Assembly: GCA_017521325.1 (NCBI GenBank)
Contig: JAFXCV010000067.1
Span: 30,694 to 94,693 of the forward strand
DNA from: Oscillospiraceae bacterium
Lineage (GTDB): Bacteria; Bacillota; Clostridia; Oscillospirales; Ruminococcaceae
Reading direction: 5' to 3'
DNA: 64,000 nucleotides
Part shown: piece by piece, positions 44,088 to 52,235 of the stretch
Numbering within the stretch: the first letter of the stretch is position 1
How the letters are laid out: the number at the start of each line of letters is the position of its first letter
Made by a program: the position numbers and the translations under genes
Notes under the pieces: generated by a model
Seen by the model: the letters and a program-made list of their open reading frames with translations, nothing else
Databases searched by the model: none
Told to the model about the DNA's origin: nothing

Positions 44088-45188
44088 TTATCTGAGTCCC
44101 ATGCTGTTATTCAGCACAAGCGTGCTGTACAGAAACAGCACATCCTGTCCCTTGAATTCCACGAGGTTGCCGAGCATCGCACTCTGTACATAGCGGATGT
44201 CCACAACCGTGATCTTCGCATAGCCCTCCGCCAGCAGCGGCACAAGACTTGAACCGAAGGAATCACGGAACACGATCAGTTCCTTATCGGTTTGTGCATT
44301 CGGATTTTCGATTGTCACAAGCGCATCCGAGCCGCACAGGAACATCTCATACGGGTCACGCCCCGCTGCTGCCTCCATGTCGTACAGCGGCTTTTCCACG
44401 GGAAGTCCCGTGTTGTAGCTTGTCACCACGCAGCTATTGAGCGTGTCGCTCGTCAGATAATACAGCGTGTCGGGCTTCACAGGCAGCGCAAGCTGTCCGT
44501 AGTATACGCCGTAGAACGGATGGTCAAGCGTGTTCTGCGTGTAATTGCCCGAAAGCGTAACACCCATCGCATTTGCAAGCGTATCGGCAACATCCCCGAT
44601 GCGCTCCTGCCGCCAGTGCGTGTCCGTGCGGTAGTAGTCCTCCAGCTCCAGACACGGAAAAATGTCGATATACTGCATATATTCCGTCTTTTCACGCATG
44701 CTTGCAACAAGCTTGTCATAGTCCATCGCAAGTCTGCCCTCACCGAGGAAATAATGCTTGTCGGGGATGATGGAGAAATACACCTGCGAGCCTTGCTCCT
44801 TCATGTAGGTGTCATAGAGGAATTGGAACTTCGCCGCAGCATTGTCCAGCATCGTTTCCTGCATGGGGTATTCCATCTTTGCAAGATAGCCGTCCTTCGT
44901 GTACAGCCCGTTGTTGTCCAGCTGCGCAAATGCGCCGAGCTTTGCCGCAGACTGCAGCGTGCGGAAGCTGTCACGCAGGGGGAACTGGTCCATGGCGTAG
45001 GTTTCGAAATCCGTCATGAATTTGCCGGAAATCAGGGTTTCGGCAGAGAGCTTCGGGAATTTTGCAAGTACTCTGCGCTCACTTTCGGAAAAATCAGGAT
45101 CCTTGCCAATCCAGCACCACAGGGAAAGTCCTGCCAGCAGTGCCGTCATTGTTCCCAGAACCAAGCCGTTTTTCAGTTTATCATTCAT
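44088..45188 (-). CDS. DHHW-family (AlgX/AlgJ-like) protein, polysaccharide acetylation
   Basis: A 366-residue protein with one N-terminal membrane helix (residues 9-26), then an SGNH-hydrolase-like extracytoplasmic domain. The family motif appears as DTHW (in YYRTDTHWRQERIGD) near residue 194, with IPDKHYFL earlier and FRDSFGSSLVPLL near 308 carrying the candidate serine. Such proteins transfer acetyl groups to exopolysaccharide with an MBOAT partner. It starts 12 bases after the MBOAT gene ends. Confidence 0.85.
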   Translation of the reverse strand: MNDKLKNGLVLGTMTALLAGLSLWCWIGKDPDFSESERRVLAKFPKLSAETLISGKFMTDFETYAMDQFPLRDSFRTLQSAAKLGAFAQLDNNGLYTKDGYLAKMEYPMQETMLDNAAAKFQFLYDTYMKEQGSQVYFSIIPDKHYFLGEGRLAMDYDKLVASMREKTEYMQYIDIFPCLELEDYYRTDTHWRQERIGDVADTLANAMGVTLSGNYTQNTLDHPFYGVYYGQLALPVKPDTLYYLTSDTLNSCVVTSYNTGLPVEKPLYDMEAAAGRDPYEMFLCGSDALVTIENPNAQTDKELIVFRDSFGSSLVPLLAEGYAKITVVDIRYVQSAMLGNLVEFKGQDVLFLYSTLVLNNSMGLR

Positions 45189-45200
45189 CTGCCCACCCCC

Positions 45201-46595
45201 TTAAAAACGGAAATACAGGAACGGATTGAACGAGCCGTTCACGAGATACGAGGTTGCCGTCAGAAGGAACGCTGCAAGCACAACCGGCTCTGCAATTGCC
45301 ATTACCGTGCCTGCTTTTTCCTGTGCAAGAGAAGCAAGCTTCTTCGGCAGCGGTGTTGCGCCCACACATCCGAGAATCAGGATGAATGCATAGCTGCGCA
45401 GGTAGTAGAGCGCTTCTGCGGATACGAGGGGAAGTCCTCTCAGACCTGCCATGCCCAGAAGCTCCTGCCATGCCTGTCCCATGTCGGCTGCGCCGAAGAT
45501 CACGAAGCTGACAATTGCCAGAAGCAGCACATAGATGTGGCTGAGAACCTTGGATTTTTGCAGGTATTTGAGCAGGAACAGCTTTTCTGCAACCAGAAAT
45601 ACCGCAAAGAACAAGCCCCAGACGATGAAATTCCACGCCGCACCGTGCCAGAAGCCCGTGAGCAGCCACACGATGAGGATGTTGCGCAGCCATTTGAGCT
45701 TGGAACCACGGTTGCCGCCAAGCGGAATATAGACATAATCACGGAACCATGAGCCGAGGGAGATGTGCCATCTGCGCCAGAATTCCGTCACACTCTTGGA
45801 AATGTAGGGATAGTTGAAATTCTCCATAAAGTCAAAGCCGAAGAGCTTGCCCAGACCGATCGCCATATCGCTGTAGCCGGAGAAATCGAAGTAGATCTGC
45901 AAAGAATACGCAATGCCGTAGAGCCAGCAGAACAGTACGGAATTGTCCTCCGTTGCATGAAATTCCGCACAAAGCTCGCCGAGGGCATTGGCAATGAAGA
46001 TTTTCTTTGCAAGACCCAGCAGGAATCGGCGGATGCCGAGTGCCGCACCCGAAACGCTGTGCGTGCGCACGGACAGCTGCTGTGCCACGTCCGAATAACG
46101 GACAATGGGACCTGCAATGAGCTGCGGAAAGAGTGAAACATATGCCGCCAGCGAAATGATGTTGCGCTGTGCCGCAACATCCCCACGATACACGTCGATC
46201 GTGTAGCTGAGGATCTGGAACGTGTAGAAGCTGATGCCGATGGGCAGAGCAAGGCGCAGCATCGGCACGGAAAGCCCCGTTGCCGCATTGAAATTCTCAA
46301 TGAAGAAATCGGCATACTTGAAGTACGCCAGAAATCCCAGACTGATGACGGCGGATGCGCCGAGTGCAATTTTTGCGCCGGTTTTTCCACGGAATTTTTC
46401 GATCAGAAGTCCGCAGACATAGCCGCAAAGGATGGTCACCGCCATGAGGATCACATATTTCGGTTCACCCCATGCATAGAACGTCAGACTGGCGATCAGC
46501 AGCACGGCGTTTTTCAGAACCTTGGGTGAAATGAAATACAGAATCAGTACAATGGGCAGAAAGTAGTACAGAAATGTAATGCTGGAAAATAGCAT
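45201..46595 (-). CDS. MBOAT-family O-acyltransferase (AlgI/DltB-like)
   Basis: A 464-residue polytopic membrane protein. It has the family motifs PIGISFYTFQILSYTIDVYR, FWRRWHISLGSWFRDYVYIP and LTGFWHGAAWNFIVWG with the catalytic histidine near residue 318. It should carry acyl groups across the membrane to the DHHW partner next door. The ribosome site is CAAGGAGG. A strong hairpin sits between it and the upstream lipoprotein gene. Confidence 0.92.
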   Translation of the reverse strand: MLFSSITFLYYFLPIVLILYFISPKVLKNAVLLIASLTFYAWGEPKYVILMAVTILCGYVCGLLIEKFRGKTGAKIALGASAVISLGFLAYFKYADFFIENFNAATGLSVPMLRLALPIGISFYTFQILSYTIDVYRGDVAAQRNIISLAAYVSLFPQLIAGPIVRYSDVAQQLSVRTHSVSGAALGIRRFLLGLAKKIFIANALGELCAEFHATEDNSVLFCWLYGIAYSLQIYFDFSGYSDMAIGLGKLFGFDFMENFNYPYISKSVTEFWRRWHISLGSWFRDYVYIPLGGNRGSKLKWLRNILIVWLLTGFWHGAAWNFIVWGLFFAVFLVAEKLFLLKYLQKSKVLSHIYVLLLAIVSFVIFGAADMGQAWQELLGMAGLRGLPLVSAEALYYLRSYAFILILGCVGATPLPKKLASLAQEKAGTVMAIAEPVVLAAFLLTATSYLVNGSFNPFLYFRF

Positions 46596-46611
46596 GATGC
46601 ACCTCCTTGTA

Positions 46612-46644
46612 AAAAATCCCCCGCTGTTCAGCGGGGGATTTTCG
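46612..46644 (-). terminator. Terminator between the lipoprotein and MBOAT genes
   Basis: A perfect stem of about 14 bases (AAAATCCCCCGCTG and complement) followed on the minus strand by TTTTTTA. It lies only 17 bases before the MBOAT start. Confidence 0.8.
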
Positions 46645-46650
46645 CTGTTC

Positions 46651-47316
46651 TTATCCCTCGATTGCCTTGGGGCACATCAGGAAGAATACCTTGTTGCCAA
46701 CCTGTTCAACAACGGTTTCCTCTGCCTCAACGCAGATGTTCCATCTCGGATTTGCATTGTCCTTGAGTGTCTGCATGAATGCTGCACCGTCAGTGCCTTC
46801 CTCAAGCTCGAATACATAGCCGACAAATGCGATGGAGCCGATCATCGGAGCGAACATTACGCCCTCCTTGAAGCCCTTGATCTCTGCATTGTCAAAGCCT
46901 GTCAGAAGACCCGGTTCAACGGGCATGGTTGCGGGGCCGAACTGGATTACGGGATTCTTCAGAATCTCGTCAGCAAGAATCTGGCAGTTCATGGATTCGT
47001 CAGCAGCCTTTGCCTGGAAATCTGCCAGCAGTGTCTGACCGATCGTGTCGCCTGTTGCTGCAGCGCCGCCCTGCTGTTCCTCGGTTGCGTCCTCGCCGCC
47101 TGCTTCGGTTTCAGCTTCTGTTTCAGCCTCAGTTTCTGCTTCGGTCTCAGCCTCGGTCTCAGCCTCAGTAGTTGCCTCGGTTGTTTCCTCTGTGGTCGCT
47201 TCTGTTGCCTCGGTTGTTGCCTGTGTTTCCTGAACGGAGCTTGTGCCCTCGTTTGTGCATGCAGCAGTGCCAACCAGCATCATTGCAGCGATCATCAGTA
47301 ACATAGCCTTTTTCAT
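46651..47316 (-). CDS. Putative lipoprotein with Glu/Thr repeats
   Basis: A 221-residue exported protein. Signal peptide with a lipobox-like end GTAAC (Thr at -3 is atypical), a Thr/Glu-rich linker with about six AETE units near residues 48-73, then a C-terminal domain of about 130 residues (LLADFQAKAADESMNCQILA to VGNKVFFLMCPKAIEG). Function is unknown; related lipoproteins occur in Oscillospiraceae. AAAAAGGAG precedes the ATG. Confidence 0.8.
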   Translation of the reverse strand: MKKAMLLMIAAMMLVGTAACTNEGTSSVQETQATTEATEATTEETTEATTEAETEAETEAETEAETEAETEAGGEDATEEQQGGAAATGDTIGQTLLADFQAKAADESMNCQILADEILKNPVIQFGPATMPVEPGLLTGFDNAEIKGFKEGVMFAPMIGSIAFVGYVFELEEGTDGAAFMQTLKDNANPRWNICVEAEETVVEQVGNKVFFLMCPKAIEG

Positions 47317-47617
47317 AGTGATTTTCTCCTTTTTCCTTATGATTTTTTCCCCTTGTTATATGATTCCCCAAATCCCTTGGAATATCATGATCTATAGCAA
47401 TTCCGCAATGCGGAAGAGAATAGCAGAAATTTACGGCAGTAAAACTGCCATAGCGCCAAGGCAAGCCGGAAGGATGCCCTAACCTGCATATTGCAGCGCC
47501 CATTTTTCAGTATTGGTTTTTCGCCGCAGCACATCCGCTGCGGATGATATCTGAATCTGCCGAAAAACGTCCGTCATACGGCAATGCCGATCAGTAAAAA
47601 TCCGATGGTTTCATTGC
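47317..47617. other. Gene-free spacer before the DUF3592 array end
   Basis: No gene seen. It contains several small hairpins: TTCCGCAATGCGGAA (47401-47415), GGCAG/CTGCC near 47434-47450, and CATCCGCTGCGGATG near 47531-47546. Some may end the leftward DUF3592 transcript, but no clear U-run was assigned. Confidence 0.45.
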
Positions 47618-48412
47618 TCAAACCAAAGCGGTATAGTACCAGCACAACACCGAGCCGATGAAGAGGAAAACTACGCCCCATGTCCAGGATGAGGTTTTCC
47701 TTCTGGTACGGATGCGTCCGGGATTGGCCGGATTGATAAAGATGACATCCGTCGATCCATCGCACAGTGTTCCGATGATGGTGTTGTAGGAAGTGCTTGT
47801 ATAGGAAACACCTTCCCATTCGTATTTCCATATGACGTTTCCGTAAGGTCTGCCGTTGATTCTCCCGATGATTTTGATGGCAAGGCAGGTTGCCAACACC
47901 TGCGTATTACGGGACGTAAACACAATGATATCGGAGAGAATCAGAGCAACACCGCATGCTGCGATACCGATACCAAAGCCGAGAACGCTTCTGGTTTTGA
48001 AAAGCTCCATGTCAAAGAAAGGGCTTGCCTCATAGATCAGTGTTGCCGTGGCTGCATAAGCGATCGCAAATCCTATAATAGAAACGAGGATCATCAGCGG
48101 CTGCAGTTGGAATTTCTTATCGCCGGCATAGGACATCCAAATCGAAATCCCCATCAATGTAAGCCCGAAGAAGAACGAGGAAAGCATCTGATTGATCGCA
48201 CTTGAGAGCAGGATCAATTGAAACGCTGCCAAAATCAAAATCGCCGGCAGACACGATATGCCTGTCTTCGGAGCAGAGGCGACTTCCGTTTCCCCGTCCG
48301 GATACGTAATCACGGGTTTCCCCGCACGCAGCTGCTCCTGCCTGTCAAGCTCCTCAAAAATATAATCATAATTCTGCTCCTGTCCGGAAGCAGGGTCTTG
48401 TTTTTTTTCCAT
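47618..48412 (-). CDS. DUF3592-like membrane protein, paralog 5
   Basis: 264 residues. The N-terminus carries QEQNYDYIFEELD, shared with paralog 4. Four helices (about residues 55-120 in two hairpins, 125-160) are followed by the extracytoplasmic DUF3592-like segment VIWKYEWEGVSYTSTSYNTI and DVIFINPANPGRIRTRR, and a final helix. Function of the family is unknown. It ends a run of five related genes read in the same direction. Confidence 0.75.
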   Translation of the reverse strand: MEKKQDPASGQEQNYDYIFEELDRQEQLRAGKPVITYPDGETEVASAPKTGISCLPAILILAAFQLILLSSAINQMLSSFFFGLTLMGISIWMSYAGDKKFQLQPLMILVSIIGFAIAYAATATLIYEASPFFDMELFKTRSVLGFGIGIAACGVALILSDIIVFTSRNTQVLATCLAIKIIGRINGRPYGNVIWKYEWEGVSYTSTSYNTIIGTLCDGSTDVIFINPANPGRIRTRRKTSSWTWGVVFLFIGSVLCWYYTALV

Positions 48413-48415
48413 AAG

Positions 48416-49339
48416 TCACTCCAAAAACGAAAGCAGCCGCCCCAGCAGATGCAGCCCGAAGTCAATCAGCCATGCGGTGATCTGCGGCAGATAAAGTGCA
48501 ATGACGCCGATGCATGCCAGAAGAACGCCGAAGCGGACGTATTTTGCTGCCCATGTCTTGATCACAGGCTTTTCCTCGCAGCACAGCCGCTGCGGATGCT
48601 CGGGATCAATGCGGATCGGTGCTTCCGTTCCCTCCTGTGTGCTGCGCACCTCATCATGATAAGACGTTACTTTGTAGGCGACATCCCCGAATTCATATTC
48701 CCAAGTGAGAATCATATGGGGCTTTCCTGCCTGTGCCAACATCTTCTGAAACTTGGTGCAGCGAGCCATGATCTGCGTCCTGCACGCCTTGTCGTGCATG
48801 CGGTGTCGGCACAGCAGTATCGTTCCGTACACGATGAAAATGACGCTAAAGCATAACGCCGAAAATCCGAAGAAGCGCAGTGTGTCAACCGACGGATTCA
48901 TCTTTTGGATTTCGTACACAATATTCGTAAGCACCAGAAGAATTCCCCACGTCAGCATGTAGCAGATCAGCGGCTGCGGATGATATTTGATGCTGCCGAA
49001 GAAGGTTCTCCAGATGGCAATGGCGATCATCACGACCGCTGCGAGTACAAATGTGGCTCTTATGCCGACATCCATGACAAATAATAGAATCGCCGTCAAG
49101 AAAAACAGGATAAAAAGCGGGCCGACAATCACAATGAGCTTCATCAGCGTTGTCATTTCGTATTCGCCGTCTTTGATATAGTAGAGTTTTTTGTTATTCA
49201 GAAGTCTGTCTTTCAGGGAGTTGTCATTCTTTTCAGCGGTGTCGAAGATATGGTCATAATTCTGTTCCTGTTGGGAATCGGAATTGCGTTCATCATCTAA
49301 CAAAGTATATCCCTCCAAGTATTTTTCAATGCCATGCAA
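48416..49339 (-). CDS. DUF3592-like membrane protein, paralog 4
   Basis: 307 residues. It shares the QEQNYDHIFDTAEKND motif with paralog 5. Helices lie near 65-85, 88-110, 122-142 and 152-175, then LTWEYEFGDVAYKVTSYHDE and PIRIDPEHPQRLC, and a C-terminal helix. Its start overlaps the end of paralog 3 by 14 bases and its end is 3 bases from paralog 5, so these are one transcript. Confidence 0.75.
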   Translation of the reverse strand: MHGIEKYLEGYTLLDDERNSDSQQEQNYDHIFDTAEKNDNSLKDRLLNNKKLYYIKDGEYEMTTLMKLIVIVGPLFILFFLTAILLFVMDVGIRATFVLAAVVMIAIAIWRTFFGSIKYHPQPLICYMLTWGILLVLTNIVYEIQKMNPSVDTLRFFGFSALCFSVIFIVYGTILLCRHRMHDKACRTQIMARCTKFQKMLAQAGKPHMILTWEYEFGDVAYKVTSYHDEVRSTQEGTEAPIRIDPEHPQRLCCEEKPVIKTWAAKYVRFGVLLACIGVIALYLPQITAWLIDFGLHLLGRLLSFLE

Positions 49340-49895
49340 AGCCGACGGCTGTCAGGGTGCTGAAATCGATATCGTTAAAGTAAACATAGAGCCAGAAGCC
49401 GCAGAATGTGATTGCCGCTATGCAAGTAAGGATGTCGATTAAATAAAGGATACCGCTTCCACGAACCTCTTTGGGATTGTTCGGATTGATGTAGAGTGTA
49501 CGTGTTGTACCATCATTTACATGTGTTGAGCCAAGCTCTGCACTGTAGGGGCGTCCATTGTATTCGTACTGCCATGCGGGTGCGAACAGATCGTGTTTGA
49601 ACATATCGTAATTTTCATCCGTGTTGTAAATATACGTCTGAAAAACCGCTGTAACAGGCTCATGGCAGGCTGAAGAGAATTTGATGTTATCGTATATTCT
49701 GGCAACAAGCCTGCTTGCATAAACACTGATAATCAGCATCACGATATAGAACGGCACCATTACGGAATTGCGGAAGTCAAACACTCCGTAGATACCTAAC
49801 ATGCACAGGAATGCGAACAGCCAGGTAATTGGCATCACGATCAGATAAAAGATCGGGCGTGTCGGTTTCATTCTTCTTTTGTGACGCATTCTCAT
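49326..49895 (-). CDS. DUF3592-like membrane protein, paralog 3
   Basis: 189 residues with a strongly basic start (MRMRHKRRMKPTRP), two helices, the segment PAWQYEYNGRPYSAELGSTH and RTLYINPNNPKEVRG, and a last helix. The PAWQYEY-GRPYSAE block is nearly identical to that of paralog 2, suggesting recent duplication. Confidence 0.75.
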   Translation of the reverse strand: MRMRHKRRMKPTRPIFYLIVMPITWLFAFLCMLGIYGVFDFRNSVMVPFYIVMLIISVYASRLVARIYDNIKFSSACHEPVTAVFQTYIYNTDENYDMFKHDLFAPAWQYEYNGRPYSAELGSTHVNDGTTRTLYINPNNPKEVRGSGILYLIDILTCIAAITFCGFWLYVYFNDIDFSTLTAVGFAWH

Positions 49896-50033
49896 AAAGA
49901 TACCTCCATGATGTATGTTGATTTAAAAAGAGAAGGAAACAACCGGAAAATGTGTTCCAAAGATCATATCGCTGTTTCCATGCCCTCAAGGCACACCGAG
50001 CCGCCCCTTTAATACCATTTCCTATGCAGAGCA

Positions 50034-50576
50034 TCACATGCCGTACAGCGTGCCTGAAAGAACGAAGAAGAAAAATCCGATCAGTACGATTCCCACCACG
50101 GACTTGAGCATGTTGGGAAGATAGGTCACAAAGCTTTTGCGGTATTCCGAGGGTTTTTGGGGATTGACATAAATCGTGCAGGTTTCGTTATCTTTCAGCA
50201 TGAGGGAAGTCAGCGCAAAGTCATTTTCCGCACTGTAGGGTCTGCCTTCATATTCATACTGCCATGCCGGTGCAAAGAGCCGGCTGTGGTATTCATCAGG
50301 ATGTTCCTGCGTGATGATCAGTGCCGTCATATACGTTGCCTCAAGCGGCACTGTGCAGACCGTGTAGCCACGGATGATCAGAAAGAGATCCGCAAGCGTC
50401 ACGCTCAGCAGTGAGCAAAGCGGCAGAAGCAGAACGAGCAGCGGAATGCTTTTCGGTGTGAGAAGTGCGGAAAGATCCGCAAACATTCCGATTCTGATCA
50501 GAATGTACGGCACGATCAGAATGGCAAGCAAAAATACCAGAGCATACGAAGTGCGATATACAATATGTCGTTTCAT
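50034..50576 (-). CDS. DUF3592-like membrane protein, paralog 2
   Basis: 180 residues. Helices near 10-32 and 45-68, then HSRLFAPAWQYEYEGRPYSA and CTIYVNPQKPSEYRK, and a final helix. The ATG at 50576 follows AAGGAGATCACCT; a longer in-frame extension into paralog 1 is rejected. Confidence 0.75.
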   Translation of the reverse strand: MKRHIVYRTSYALVFLLAILIVPYILIRIGMFADLSALLTPKSIPLLVLLLPLCSLLSVTLADLFLIIRGYTVCTVPLEATYMTALIITQEHPDEYHSRLFAPAWQYEYEGRPYSAENDFALTSLMLKDNETCTIYVNPQKPSEYRKSFVTYLPNMLKSVVGIVLIGFFFFVLSGTLYGM

Positions 50577-50590
50577 AGGTGATCTCCTTA

Positions 50591-51019
50591 TTAGTTGCTC
50601 CCCAAGAGAGCAAACAGTATTTTTTCCAATACAATAAGTCCGACCACGGCAGCCGTATAAATTGCACCCAGAATGGTGATGAGAATTGCCTTGGGCGAGC
50701 CCTTGCGGCAAAACCGTTCAGGATGCTCCGGGTCGATCATGACCTTACAGGTTTCACCGATGATATCGGGATCGGTATTGCCCGTGCTGTCATTTTCAAC
50801 AACGTATTTTTCACCCTGCCATTCATATTCCAGAATCGGATTATAAATGTCAGCCCAGCTACGATCCGATCTTCTGACACGGCGGACATTGATGCAGACC
50901 GCCTCGACCTCCTGCACACAGCGGCGATTTTCCCGCACGAGCAGTGTGATGCCATAGATCAGCAGTGCGATTCCGATCAGCAGGTTGAGCCATGCCAGAA
51001 AATGTGTTCCGAAAATCAC
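50591..51019 (-). CDS. DUF3592-like membrane protein, paralog 1
   Basis: 142 residues: one N-terminal helix, then ILEYEWQGEKYVVENDSTGN and CKVMIDPEHPERFCRKG, and a C-terminal helix. It is the minimal form of the array. The start is GTG at 1019 bases into the last kilobase (51017-51019) after AAGGAGATGG. It follows the ychF terminator. Confidence 0.75.
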   Translation of the reverse strand: MIFGTHFLAWLNLLIGIALLIYGITLLVRENRRCVQEVEAVCINVRRVRRSDRSWADIYNPILEYEWQGEKYVVENDSTGNTDPDIIGETCKVMIDPEHPERFCRKGSPKAILITILGAIYTAAVVGLIVLEKILFALLGSN

Positions 51020-51040
51020 TTCGCCATCTCCTTATCAGAT

Positions 51041-51064
51041 GAAAAACAGTATTACGGTAATACT
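51041..51064 (-). terminator. Terminator after ychF
   Basis: AGTATTAC-type inverted repeat (51048-51064) with a T-run on the minus strand, abutting the ychF stop codon. Confidence 0.65.
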
Positions 51065-52159
51065 TTACACATTAAAGCGGAACACCACGATATCCCCATC
51101 CTGCATTACATATTCCTTGCCTTCAAGGCGTACAAGGCCCTGCTCCTTGGCAGCCGCCATTGTGCCGCAGTTCATCAGATCGTCGTAGGCGATGACCTCC
51201 GCACGGATGAAGCCCTTTTCAAAGTCGGTGTGGATCTTGCCTGCCGCCTGCGGCGCCTTGGTGCCTGCGGTAATTGTCCACGCACGCACCTCCTGCTTGC
51301 CGGCAGTCAGGAAGGAAATGAGTCCGAGCAGGCTGTAGCCTGTCTGGATGATACGGTTCAGTCCCGATTCCTCAAGACCAAGCTCGGAGAGGAACATCGC
51401 CTTGTCCTCCTCGTCCATGTCGGAAATTTCTGCTTCCACCTGCGCACAGATGGGAAGTACCGCTGCATGCTCCTCCTCGGCGATTGCCTTCACCGCCTGA
51501 AAATGCGCATGGCCTGACAGATCCGATGCAAAATCCTCCTCGCAGAGGTTTGCTGCATAAATCACGGGCTTGCCCGACAGAAGGGGCGTATCATGCAGGA
51601 ATTCCTGCTCGTCGTCCGTCACGTCAAAGCTGCGTGCGGACTTGCCCTCTTCCAGATGTGCCGCAAGACGCTCAAAGAAATCCACCTGCACGGCAGCCTT
51701 CTTGTCGCCCTTCATCAGCTTCTTGGCACGGTCAATTCTGCGCTGCACCATCTCAAGGTCGGAGAAGATCAGCTCCAGATTGATCGTTTCGATATCTCTT
51801 GCAGGATTCACGCTGCCGTCCACATGGATGATATCCATCGACTCAAAGCAGCGCACCACATGCACGATCGCATCCACCTCACGGATGTCCGCTAAGAATT
51901 TGTTGCCCAGACCCTCGCCCTTGGAGGCACCCTTGACAAGACCTGCAATGTCCACAAACTCCAGTGTTGCAGGTGTAAACTTGTCGGGATCATACATCTT
52001 TGCAAGCTCATCCAGACGGGTATCCGGCACGGAAACCACGCCCACATTCTTTTCAATCGTGCAGAACGGGTAATTTGCAGACTGCGCACCTGCATTTGTC
52101 AGTGCGTTGAACAGTGTGCTTTTACCTACATTCGGAAGTCCTACCATTCCCAGTTTCAT
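51065..52159 (-). CDS. ychF: Redox-regulated ATPase YchF (Obg-like)
   Basis: A 364-residue P-loop protein that prefers ATP and associates with ribosomes. G1 GLPNVGKSTLFNALTNAGAQ begins near residue 7; EFVDIAGLVKGASKGEGLGN is the G3/switch; the C-terminal TGS domain ends KEYVMQDGDIVVFRFNV. Length is normal. GAGAGGAG precedes the ATG. The hairpin between it and the EAL gene lacks a U-run. Confidence 0.96.
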   Translation of the reverse strand: MKLGMVGLPNVGKSTLFNALTNAGAQSANYPFCTIEKNVGVVSVPDTRLDELAKMYDPDKFTPATLEFVDIAGLVKGASKGEGLGNKFLADIREVDAIVHVVRCFESMDIIHVDGSVNPARDIETINLELIFSDLEMVQRRIDRAKKLMKGDKKAAVQVDFFERLAAHLEEGKSARSFDVTDDEQEFLHDTPLLSGKPVIYAANLCEEDFASDLSGHAHFQAVKAIAEEEHAAVLPICAQVEAEISDMDEEDKAMFLSELGLEESGLNRIIQTGYSLLGLISFLTAGKQEVRAWTITAGTKAPQAAGKIHTDFEKGFIRAEVIAYDDLMNCGTMAAAKEQGLVRLEGKEYVMQDGDIVVFRFNV

Positions 52160-52235
52160 AAATCCTTTACTCCTCTCGGTTTTTCAATTCACAGCAATTG
52201 CCCCGCCTTGCAGTGGGGCAATCGCAAAAATCTGC

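Noticed and set aside
47053..47181. Short tandem repeats in the lipoprotein that look like a repeat array
   Set aside because: The units encode in-frame AETE repeats; there are no spacers of unique sequence, so this is not a CRISPR array.
52194..52225. Hairpin between the EAL gene and ychF as a terminator
   Set aside because: The stem is good, but no T-run follows on either strand, so read-through or processing is as likely.
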